A DNA stretch of 64,000 nt, taken from positions 37,750-101,749 of the forward strand of contig CAZGCA010000005.1 of NCBI GenBank assembly GCA_964524145.1. Reading direction: 5' to 3'. Shown one piece after another: positions 1 to 7,473 of this stretch (the first letter of the stretch is position 1; every line of letters starts with the position of its first letter). Source of the DNA: CAZGCA01 sp964524145. GTDB lineage: Bacteria; Hydrogenedentota; CAZGCA01. The notes beneath the pieces are model-generated. The model had not been told where the DNA came from and did not search any database. It saw only the letters and a list, made by a program, of their open reading frames with translations. Both the position numbers and the translations under genes were made by a program.

Positions 1-1
1 C

Positions 2-1288
2 CTGTTCGCCATCGTGGCGTTCAATCTTGCCGATACCTACTTCGTGGCCCAGCTGGGAACAAGTGAGTTGGCGGCCATGAGCTTCACGTTCCCTGTAGTG
101 ATGTTCGTTCAGTCGGTCGCTCTTGGCCTCGGGATAGGCACGGCATCGGTGATCTCCCGGGCGATAGGAAAGGGAGACCATCGGACGGTTCAAAGATTGA
201 CCACCCATTGTCTTCTGCTGGCGTTGTCGCTTGTGTTCGTGCTTGTCGCCGCAGGGCTGCTCACCATAAAGCCGGTGTTTACTCTATTGGGGGCAACACC
301 GGATATCCTGCCGCTGATCAGGCAGTACATGACCGTCTGGTACGTGGGGATGGTGTTCGTGACGGTGCCCATGGTCGGGAACAACGCCATCAGGGCGGCC
401 GGCGACACGTTGTACCCCGGTCTTATCATGATGGCGGCGGCTGGGATCAACGTCATACTGGACCCGCTGCTCATTTTCGGCCTCGCCGGTTTCCCAAGAC
501 TCGAGCTCGCTGGCGCGGCGCTGGCCACGGTTATCGGCCGGGCCATCACGCTCGTGCTCTCGTTAAGCATTCTTCACTTCCGGGAGCAGATGCTCGAGTT
601 CTCGCTGCCTCGCTTGCGCACTCTGTGGGATTCCTGGAAGCGAATTCTGTATATCGGTATCCCGGCAGCGGCGACAACCATCATGATCCCGTTGTCCATG
701 GCAGTAATCGTGCGCATGGTAGCCCAGTTTGGCACGGCTGCCGTCGCGGCGGTGGGCGCGGGAACTCGCGTCGAGGCGTTTGCCATGTTGGTGGTGAGGG
801 CGTTTGGGGCAGCTTTGATACCCTTTATCGGTCAAAACTGGGGCGCGCAACGGTACGAACGGGTGCATCAGGCTCAGAAACTCGGCAACCGGTTCTCGTT
901 CTGCTGGGGAGTCCTGTGCGTCGTGGTGTTCCTTATTGCTGCCGCTCCCGCCGCGCGTCTGTTCAGTAAGGAGCAGGACGTGATGGACGGGATTATCAGC
1001 TTCCTGTGGATCGTGCCGCTCGGGTACGGGCTTCAGGGGATCTGTTTGCTCACAAGCGCCTCATTCAACGCGATGAACAAACCTCTGAATGCCGCGGCGC
1101 TCGGCCTGATTCGGGTGTTTGCGCTCTACATCCCCCTGGCGTACTTCAGCGCCCAGCTGTTCGGGTTGAAGGGGCTCTTCGGCGGAATAGCATCGGCAAA
1201 CATCATCGCCGGGATTATCGCCCTGCTCTGGGTTCGACACGCACGCGAAACAGAGGAAACCCTTCGTTCTGCGGAAGCAAACGGGTGA
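2..1288 (+). CDS. MATE family multidrug/Na+ exporter, 5' end cut by window
   Basis: This is an integral membrane protein of the MATE exporter family, which moves cationic drugs or metabolites out of the cell using a Na+ or H+ gradient. The reading frame is open to the left edge, so the true start lies outside the window and perhaps 20-30 residues are missing. The visible part begins in the first helix with the family motif FNLADTYFVAQLG and contains about a dozen hydrophobic segments in two halves. The second half includes VGAGTRVEAFAMLVVRAFG, typical of the family. It ends with a charged cytoplasmic tail. The next gene follows after about 100 bases. The substrate cannot be told from sequence. 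Confidence 0.9.
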   Translation: MFAIVAFNLADTYFVAQLGTSELAAMSFTFPVVMFVQSVALGLGIGTASVISRAIGKGDHRTVQRLTTHCLLLALSLVFVLVAAGLLTIKPVFTLLGATPDILPLIRQYMTVWYVGMVFVTVPMVGNNAIRAAGDTLYPGLIMMAAAGINVILDPLLIFGLAGFPRLELAGAALATVIGRAITLVLSLSILHFREQMLEFSLPRLRTLWDSWKRILYIGIPAAATTIMIPLSMAVIVRMVAQFGTAAVAAVGAGTRVEAFAMLVVRAFGAALIPFIGQNWGAQRYERVHQAQKLGNRFSFCWGVLCVVVFLIAAAPAARLFSKEQDVMDGIISFLWIVPLGYGLQGICLLTSASFNAMNKPLNAAALGLIRVFALYIPLAYFSAQLFGLKGLFGGIASANIIAGIIALLWVRHARETEETLRSAEANG

Positions 1289-1390
1289 AACGTCCCGGTT
1301 TTTTCCTTGGTGACACCACGTCATCTTCTCGAATTGTCTTCCTGCCAAAGGTAATGTCAAGCGGGCCGACATTGATTTGGGCCCGCGGTT

Positions 1391-2050
1391 ATGCTACCAT
1401 TTAGTGCGAAAACTTCGTGCAGCACCCGGCATTTTGGCACTAGTACGGACGACGACCGACAGAGCGTGGAAGCGAAGGCTACGAGCGAGAAGGGGAGCAA
1501 AGCTCCAGACAACAAGACCGGACGACCGAGCGTGCTCAACCGCGAATCGGTAGTGTTCGTGGTGGTGTTTCTGGTGACGGTTGTTGCCGTATTTGTCCTT
1601 TACGAGTACATAAAGGACACCAAGCCGATGGCGCGCTACGTGGAGCTGATCTCGGGGCACGTGGGTACGGTTCTGCGTCTGAGCGGCAGAGACACGGTTG
1701 TCCGCGGCGATCGCGTCACGATCAAGCTGGACAAGAGTGATGCGAGCAAAAGGGCCCGGAGGTGGACGATGCAGGTTATCCCCGACTGCGGCGCTATTCC
1801 GTCGATGGCCATCTTTTGCGCCGCCGTGCTTGCGTTCCCTACCGGGCTGAGACGCAAGCTGCTCGGGGTGCTTATCGGGGTACCGTTGTTGTATGTCGTC
1901 AACGTCGGCCGACTTGTGTGCCTGGGCCTGGTCGGTCTGTATTATCGGAGCGGATTCCATTTTGCCCACGTCTACGTGTGGCAGTCGATCTTCATCGTGT
2001 TTGTGGTCGTGATATGGATGGTGTGGGTCGATAAGGTAGCGAAAGTGTGA
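1391..2050 (+). CDS. Exosortase/archaeosortase family protein (XrtH-like)
   Basis: This is a membrane transpeptidase-like enzyme of the exosortase family, which cleaves and re-anchors C-terminal sorting signals of exported proteins. The candidate triad is Cys133 (motif DCGAIPSM), Arg174 (NVGRL) and His193 (FAHVYVWQ), spaced as in the family. There are about four to five membrane segments (around residues 53-71, 137-150, 156-172 and 198-214). The protein is shorter than classic XrtA and closest in layout to the compact XrtH type. The first 50 residues are polar and poorly conserved. GTG codons at 1469 or 1535 are alternative starts, and none has a clear Shine-Dalgarno sequence. The downstream gene overlaps its stop and looks like the dedicated partner. 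The subtype is less certain than the family. Confidence 0.82.
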   Translation: MLPFSAKTSCSTRHFGTSTDDDRQSVEAKATSEKGSKAPDNKTGRPSVLNRESVVFVVVFLVTVVAVFVLYEYIKDTKPMARYVELISGHVGTVLRLSGRDTVVRGDRVTIKLDKSDASKRARRWTMQVIPDCGAIPSMAIFCAAVLAFPTGLRRKLLGVLIGVPLLYVVNVGRLVCLGLVGLYYRSGFHFAHVYVWQSIFIVFVVVIWMVWVDKVAKV

Positions 2051-2595
2051 AGGAAGGCGGGCTGTTTCTAGCGAAGTTTCTGGTCTTTGCAGCGATCAGC
2101 CTTGCAGTCTTCAGCTTCGCGCTGAAACCGTACGCCTATGTTCTTATGTACGTGAGCGATGCGGCGGGCCGTGTAGCGATGGGGTACGATATTTCTGAGC
2201 GACGGGTTGAGGGCAGCGGCGTCGGCACTGAGATAACGTTTGTTTATCGCGATGAGACGCGGCGGTTGCCGGCAGGGATAGTGGCGATAAACGTGCCGCC
2301 GTTCTTGGCGCTCATACTTGCCGACCGCAAGTTACGGTGGCGCGAGAAACCGTTGACTCTTGGAATCGGGATGCTCGTGCTGTTTGCAAGCCACGTGCTG
2401 CTCGTATTTCTGGCTCTTGTGCTGGCGACGTCATTTCGCATTGTGGGCTCAAGCGGACTGGCCCAGGGAGTGGGTACCGTCACGTTGGCCCTGCCGTTCG
2501 TGTTGTGGATATTGCTAGTGCGTCGGGACATGATTTCGCGTGGATTCACCAAGAACGGAGACAAGACGGAGCGTGCAAATGAAGCTGGTGCGTAA
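2047..2595 (+). CDS. Exosortase-associated membrane protein
   Basis: This is a small membrane protein of 182 residues starting with GTG inside the stop codon region of the exosortase gene, so the two are probably translationally coupled. It has an N-terminal hydrophobic segment (residues 8-35), a polar extracytoplasmic loop with GTEITFVYRDETRRLPAG, and two to three C-terminal membrane helices. Size, topology and position match the membrane partner that accompanies XrtH-type exosortases. The molecular role of that partner is unknown even in better studied systems. It also overlaps the next gene by 17 bases. Family membership is inferred mostly from context and layout. Confidence 0.62.
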   Translation: MKEGGLFLAKFLVFAAISLAVFSFALKPYAYVLMYVSDAAGRVAMGYDISERRVEGSGVGTEITFVYRDETRRLPAGIVAINVPPFLALILADRKLRWREKPLTLGIGMLVLFASHVLLVFLALVLATSFRIVGSSGLAQGVGTVTLALPFVLWILLVRRDMISRGFTKNGDKTERANEAGA

Positions 2596-3529
2596 TGTGG
2601 TTGTGACGGCTGTTGTGGCTACCTGTCTGTGGCACGTGCCGGCGAACGCGGTCTGGGTGTGGACGCCCGAAACGGGCCGCTGGATAAACCCCGCACGGCA
2701 GCCGCGGGCGACCCCTGAAGAGCAGCTGAATTACGCGCGCCAGCTCACCCGGAACGGCGACTACGACGAGGCGCTTGAGCAATTCGAGCGGTTTTTCGAG
2801 TTTTACGGCGATACCGATATAGCCGACCGGGCGCAGTTCGAGAAAGCCCAGTGTCTCGAGTCGGCGGGCGAGCATCTTGAAGCGAGTCGCGAGTACCAGA
2901 AAGTCATTGCCAACTGGCCCGATACCAAGCTATTCAGCGAAGTAATCGCCAAGGAGTATGAGATTGGGGACCGGTTCTACGAGCTTGCCCGGGAGGACAA
3001 AGACAAGTTCTTCCTGTTCCGGAACCGCAATCTGAAGCGGGCGGTCGAGGTGTACAACCAGGTGATTGAGAACCAGCGTTACACAGAGGAAGCGGCCGAA
3101 GCGCGGTACAAGATCGGGTTATGCTACTTCTCCCGAGGCCGCTACGATGACGCTCGTTTCGAGTACGACGACCTACTCGAGCAGTATCCCGCGAGCAAAT
3201 GGACCCCGTTAGCGCTTTACGGGCTCGCCATGTGCAGGTACCACGGAGTGATGCCCGCAGTCTACGACCAGGAAAGGACCGAGGAAGCGCTTACGGCGTT
3301 TCAGCGGTTTGTTGATGAGTACTCCGACAACCCGCGAGTCCCGGACGCCAAGGTGAAAATACTCGAACTGCAGGAAATCGTAGCGGAGAAGAAGTTCAGG
3401 ATCGCCGAACACTACCTCAACCGCGGCCGCGAGAACTCCGCGAAGATGTATTTTCTTGCGGTGCTCGAGGACTATCCGGAGACCAGCTGGGCGGAGCGTG
3501 CCCGGCCGTTTCTCGAGGAGTCGGAATGA
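2579..3529 (+). CDS. bamD: BamD-like outer membrane assembly TPR protein
   Basis: This is a periplasmic TPR protein resembling BamD, the lipoprotein of the BAM complex that inserts beta-barrels in the outer membrane. The ATG is preceded by a purine-rich GACGGAG and followed by a signal peptide ending near ANA (residue 24). There is no convincing lipobox Cys, unlike classical BamD. The mature N terminus WVWTPETGRWINP is followed by at least five TPR-like units (for example LNYARQLTRNGDYDEALEQF and RYKIGLCYFSRGRYDDARFE). The length of 316 residues is a little above the usual 240-290. The gene overlaps the preceding membrane protein and, by ATGA, the following LptE-like gene. It may be a BamD-related TPR protein rather than the true orthologue. 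Confidence 0.75.
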   Translation: MKLVRNVVVTAVVATCLWHVPANAVWVWTPETGRWINPARQPRATPEEQLNYARQLTRNGDYDEALEQFERFFEFYGDTDIADRAQFEKAQCLESAGEHLEASREYQKVIANWPDTKLFSEVIAKEYEIGDRFYELAREDKDKFFLFRNRNLKRAVEVYNQVIENQRYTEEAAEARYKIGLCYFSRGRYDDARFEYDDLLEQYPASKWTPLALYGLAMCRYHGVMPAVYDQERTEEALTAFQRFVDEYSDNPRVPDAKVKILELQEIVAEKKFRIAEHYLNRGRENSAKMYFLAVLEDYPETSWAERARPFLEESE

Positions 3530-4083
3530 ACCGAACTCGTCTCGTGTTAGGTCTAGCAGCGTTGCTCTTGGTGGCGGGATGCGCGTACACGACCACGAGC
3601 TCGCTCCCGGCCCGTTACCGGACCATACACGTTCCCGCATTCAAGAGTTCGGTCAGGGAGTACGATCTGCAGGCCGGCCTGACCAACGCTGTGAGACGAA
3701 CGTTCCTCAATGACGGCAGGTTGCGTGTTGTCAATGAGGACGAAGCCGACCTCATTCTGCGGGGCGAGATAATCCAGTGCGAGATCGAGCCGATAACGTA
3801 CGACAGGGATGACGTGCCGGCGCAGTTACGGGTACGGGTGGTTGCCAAAGTTGACCTGTATGACCCCGATACAGACGAAACGCTATGGTCAGAGAACCGT
3901 ATGGAAGGGACGAGCAGCTTCATCGTGCGCGGACGGGCACGGGCCGTTCGACCCCGCGGCCAGACGGACCTCTCGGTCTCGAGCATCGACTCCTTTCCGT
4001 CCGCGAACCAGGGCGAAGGCACGGCGGAGGCTATCGACGACCTTGCATCAACTATCTTCTACCGCACCGTCGAGTACTGGTAG
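3526..4083 (+). CDS. lptE: LptE-like LPS-assembly lipoprotein
   Basis: This is a predicted outer membrane lipoprotein of 185 residues with a clear lipobox (LLLVAGC, acylated Cys19). The mature part fits the LptE family, which plugs the LptD channel and helps place lipopolysaccharide at the cell surface. Supporting features are the short Tyr-rich start after the Cys, the segment YRTIHVPAFKSSVREYDLQA, a central beta-rich region with DLILRGEIIQCEIEPI, and a late helix carrying EAIDDLASTIFYRTVEYW. The start codon overlaps the stop of the BamD-like gene (ATGA). Being next to a BAM-type gene fits a role in outer membrane biogenesis. The family is divergent, so the assignment rests on layout and context. 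Confidence 0.75.
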   Translation: MNRTRLVLGLAALLLVAGCAYTTTSSLPARYRTIHVPAFKSSVREYDLQAGLTNAVRRTFLNDGRLRVVNEDEADLILRGEIIQCEIEPITYDRDDVPAQLRVRVVAKVDLYDPDTDETLWSENRMEGTSSFIVRGRARAVRPRGQTDLSVSSIDSFPSANQGEGTAEAIDDLASTIFYRTVEYW

Positions 4084-4119
4084 GGCCGGCTGCGACCCTG
4101 ACGGCGCTCACCCATCGAC

Positions 4120-5157
4120 ATGACCCATACCCAGTTCATCCAGTCTATTTCGAAGGGCAAGGTGAAGCCCGTCTATCTACTCTGCGGCAATGAGCCTTTC
4201 CTGGTTGAGCACACGCTTCGACGGGCGCTGAAAGAGCTTATCCCGCCCGGAAGTGGTGACGTTGGCCTGACATCGTTTCACGCCGACGAGACGGACGACA
4301 GAACGATATTCGGCGAATGCCGCACGCTGCCGTTCCTCTCGGACCGGCGTGTGGTGGTCGTGCGAAACGCGCACCTGATTGAACAGTCCGCCCGCACCGA
4401 AGCATTCGAGACGTACCTCGGGTCGGTCAACCCGACGACCGTGCTCCTTCTCGTGTCGTCTGATATCGACAAGCGGAAGAAGTTGTACAAAGCTGTCCGG
4501 AAGTGCGGAGATGCCGAGGCGGTCGATTGCGCGCCTCCCAAGCGGAACGAGATCCCGCAATGGATAAGGGATGAGGCGAAGGCGCGCGGGAAACGGATCG
4601 CGGCCAATGCCGTGGCGGCGTTGACGAGGAGCGTGGGAAGCGATCTTCAAGTACTGACCAACGAACTGAATAACATCAGCAGCTTCGTTGGTGAGCGCGA
4701 GACGATCGAGCGGGAGGACGTCGAGGCGGTCACCTCGGTTCAGTTTCACGAACGGGTGTTCGCGCTCTCGGATGCGATCGGCGCACGCAACGCCAAGGGA
4801 GCACTTGAAATGCTCGACGGCCTCCTCGATACGGGCGAACGGGTTGCATCGGTGCTCGGCTACATTGACCGCCACTTCAAACATCTCTACAGGACAAGAC
4901 AGCTACTCGATGGCGGCGTTCCCAGGGAGAAGCTTGCCGAGAAGATGGGTGTTCATCCTTTTTTCGCCCAGAACCTGGCCGCACAGGCAACGTCGCGATC
5001 GCTTGATGAGCTGAGCGACGTGTTCGCACCGATCGTCGTGGCCGAGCTGAGCATCAAGACGTCCGCCATGCCGGAAAGGACGGCGCTCGAGATGTTGGTG
5101 CTGCACCTCTGCGGAATAGGATGGACGCCACCTCGGAAGAGCAAGCGGAAGTTATAG
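4120..5157 (+). CDS. holA: DNA polymerase III delta subunit
   Basis: HolA is the clamp-loader subunit that opens the beta clamp so DNA polymerase III can be loaded on primed DNA. The 345-residue length is normal for the family. The N-terminal domain has PVYLLCGNEPFLVEHTLRRA, the typical degenerate nucleotide-binding start, followed by ERRVVVVRNAHL-like and LLLVSSDIDKRKKLYKA segments. The second half carries the linker motif SVGSDLQVLTNELNNI and the helical C-terminal collar domain. The gene sits 36 bases after lptE and is convergent with rpsT, only a few bases from it. A holA-rpsT neighbourhood is common in bacteria. Confidence 0.93.
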   Translation: MTHTQFIQSISKGKVKPVYLLCGNEPFLVEHTLRRALKELIPPGSGDVGLTSFHADETDDRTIFGECRTLPFLSDRRVVVVRNAHLIEQSARTEAFETYLGSVNPTTVLLLVSSDIDKRKKLYKAVRKCGDAEAVDCAPPKRNEIPQWIRDEAKARGKRIAANAVAALTRSVGSDLQVLTNELNNISSFVGERETIEREDVEAVTSVQFHERVFALSDAIGARNAKGALEMLDGLLDTGERVASVLGYIDRHFKHLYRTRQLLDGGVPREKLAEKMGVHPFFAQNLAAQATSRSLDELSDVFAPIVVAELSIKTSAMPERTALEMLVLHLCGIGWTPPRKSKRKL

Positions 5158-5164
5158 GACAGCT

Positions 5165-5449
5165 TTACTGTGTCGGAGCGGGCTGCCCGGGTGCCGTCGC
5201 CGTCATTTTGGCGAGGGCGGATTTCTTCCGGGCGGCGGTGTTCTTGTGAATGACTCCCTGTGCAGAAGCCTTGTCGATGGCCGAGAAAGCTTGTGTCAAT
5301 GCTGCTTTGATCTTCTGCTCGTCGTTTGTCTCGACGGCGGTCTGCACCTGTTTCGCAAGGGTTTTGAGCCGCGACTTGACAGCGCGGTTGCGCACGCGAT
5401 GTTCCTCGCTCTTGCGAGCGCGTTTCAGGGCCGATTTCTGTTTTGGCAA
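5165..5449 (-). CDS. rpsT: 30S ribosomal protein S20
   Basis: S20 binds 16S rRNA in the body of the small ribosomal subunit. The protein is short, basic and helical, with ALKRARKSEEHRVRNRAVKS and the conserved C-terminal GVIHKNTAARKKSALAK. I start it at the TTG giving M-P-K-Q-K-S-A-L-K-R, which matches the canonical S20 start and lies 7 bases after GGAGG. The ATG two codons upstream sits directly against that Shine-Dalgarno sequence and is less likely. A Pro/Gln-rich tail of about ten residues extends beyond the usual end. It has its own near-perfect promoter just upstream and is transcribed towards holA. Confidence 0.95.
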   Translation of the reverse strand: MPKQKSALKRARKSEEHRVRNRAVKSRLKTLAKQVQTAVETNDEQKIKAALTQAFSAIDKASAQGVIHKNTAARKKSALAKMTATAPGQPAPTQ

Positions 5450-5515
5450 AACCATTCCTCCGGGTTACCGACAAAAATGCCGAATCCAGCTACAACGTCT
5501 CGATATTGTGACGCC

Positions 5516-5544
5516 ATGATACCACCGGGAACGACGGATGTCAA
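5516..5544 (-). promoter_or_regulatory. Sigma-70 promoter for rpsT
   Basis: On the minus strand there is TTGACA, a 17-base spacer, then TATCAT. This is a full -35 box and a 5 of 6 match to the -10 box. Transcription would start about 60 bases before the rpsT start codon. The region is shared with the divergent murJ gene. Confidence 0.75.
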
Positions 5545-5659
5545 CAGGAATAGTCGCTGGTTGTCAGTTGGCGGTGTCTGGCATATGACAACCGGCGCCT
5601 GAGTTATGGGTGATTGTCACGACGTGATGCACGGTAACGGTACAGGCGGGGAAGCCGAC

Positions 5660-7249
5660 ATGCCGCGTGGCGAAGGCTCGATTGTTCGCGGGACGGCGGT
5701 CTTTGCGTCCGGGACGATGTTGAGCCGCATCTTCGGGCTTGTCCGCGATATCGTTGCAGGATATTTCTTCGCCGGACCTGCGCTCGACGCCTGGATCGTT
5801 GCATGGCGCATCCCGAACACGTTCCGCCAATTGTTGGCGGAAGGAGCGACAAACGCGTTGTACGTTCCGGTCTTCTCGGAGTACGTCGAGAAGAAGGGCA
5901 AAAGAGCCATGCTCGACCTGGCCGGCACGATGGCCACAGTAAGCGTGATATGCCTTGCCGCGGTCACCCTGCTGGGGATAGTCTGCGCCAGGTGGCTCAT
6001 CAGCCCGGTCGAGCTGCTCAGAGCGGTCAGCGGGGGCGAAGGCCCGACGGCGGAGAACTTTGCGCTGACAGTAAACCTGCTGCGCTGGACGTTCCCGTAC
6101 CTGTTTCTGATAGGAGTTGCCGCCGTGTTGACAGGCGTGCTCTACACGCAGCGCCACTTTGCGGCGCCGGCATATTCCCCCGTTCTGCTGAATGTTTCGC
6201 TGATAGCGAGCTGTTTCGCGTTGCGGAGTCAGTTCCCGCACCCTGTTTTCGCGCTGGTGGTGGGTGCGCTTATCGGCGGTGTCGCCCAGTTGGCGCTTCA
6301 ATCGGCGGTTGCGGCGAACAAGGGCATCTTTCCCGTCCCGAGAGCCACGTTCGGTCATCCGGGCCTCAAGCAGATAGGCATTCTCTTTCTGCCGGTGGTC
6401 GTCACCCAAGGGGTCAACCAGGTCAACCTGCTTGTCGACACCTGGTTTGCCCATTCGTTGGGCGAAGGCAGCGTGACCAGCCTGTACTACGCCAGCCGGC
6501 TGTATCAACTGCCTCTCGGCGCGTTTGCGGTCGCAGCCTCGACGGCCGCGTTGCCCGTCATGTCACGGCTTGCGGCCGCGAAGGATTTCGACGGGCTCGT
6601 CAAGACGTTCTCGCGGGGAGTACGGCTTGCCGCGTTCCTCTGTTTTCCTGCTGTCGCCGTGATGGTCTTCGCACCTCAACCGCTGATCAGGACTCTGTTC
6701 CAATATGGAAGGTTCAGCGAGACGCTGACGTCGCGCGCCGCATGGCCCTTGCTGTTTTACGCGCTTGGACTGGTTTCGTTTGCCTCGGTGAAGACGGCGA
6801 CTTCGGCGATGTATGCGATACAACAGACAAAGCTCGCCATGGTGGCCGGCGTCGCAGGGATGCTCGCAAACATCGCACTGAATTTCGCGCTTGTCCGACA
6901 CATGCAAACGGGCGGACTCGCGCTCGCCACTGCGCTCTCCTTCACGCTCAATCTCGCCATACTGTTGGCGCTGCTCAAGTGGAAAATCGGCAGCTTGGAC
7001 GGGCAGCGGATCGCCGGTTCGCTCTCCAGAATGCTGGTGGCTGCCGCTGGGGCGGGTCTGGCAATCAGATTGATAACACCTCATCTCGAACGGCTTATCG
7101 GCACAACGGGCATACCGGCACGGGTAGCCGTTCTGTCTGCGCTTCTCTTGGTATGCGGCACAATGTACGTCGCCGTGTGTTGGCTGCTCCGTCTCGAGGA
7201 ACCGCGAGAGATCGTTCGTCAGATACGTGAACGCCGTTCGCCCCGGTAG
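5660..7249 (+). CDS. murJ: Lipid II flippase MurJ (MviN)
   Basis: MurJ flips the peptidoglycan precursor lipid II across the inner membrane. The protein is 529 residues with about 14 hydrophobic helices, the family size. The N terminus has the hallmark GTMLSRIFGLVRDIVAGYFF, and inside are EGATNALYVPVFSEY and VNLLVDTWFAHSLGEGSVTSLYYASRLYQLPLG, all strongly conserved in MurJ. I chose the ATG before PRGEGSIVRG because GGGGAAG lies at good distance. An in-frame ATG 54 bases upstream would add a non-conserved leader. The gene is divergent from rpsT. Confidence 0.96.
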   Translation: MPRGEGSIVRGTAVFASGTMLSRIFGLVRDIVAGYFFAGPALDAWIVAWRIPNTFRQLLAEGATNALYVPVFSEYVEKKGKRAMLDLAGTMATVSVICLAAVTLLGIVCARWLISPVELLRAVSGGEGPTAENFALTVNLLRWTFPYLFLIGVAAVLTGVLYTQRHFAAPAYSPVLLNVSLIASCFALRSQFPHPVFALVVGALIGGVAQLALQSAVAANKGIFPVPRATFGHPGLKQIGILFLPVVVTQGVNQVNLLVDTWFAHSLGEGSVTSLYYASRLYQLPLGAFAVAASTAALPVMSRLAAAKDFDGLVKTFSRGVRLAAFLCFPAVAVMVFAPQPLIRTLFQYGRFSETLTSRAAWPLLFYALGLVSFASVKTATSAMYAIQQTKLAMVAGVAGMLANIALNFALVRHMQTGGLALATALSFTLNLAILLALLKWKIGSLDGQRIAGSLSRMLVAAAGAGLAIRLITPHLERLIGTTGIPARVAVLSALLLVCGTMYVAVCWLLRLEEPREIVRQIRERRSPR

Positions 7250-7473
7250 CCTGCGTTAATGCCGTATCTGTTTTCCGGAGAGTAACCGTTCAGAGATGGG
7301 TGGCACGTGTAATAACAACGCACCGGAACGACTCATAAGCCATAAGCGATGCGCCGGGCTCCCTTCGTTTCCCATCATGATCAAGAAAAATTGCCTTCAA
7401 AAGCCACCTCTACGATACAATGACGGGCAAAAAGACGGCCATTATCTTGCTCCACACCGATCTGCGAAGAATC

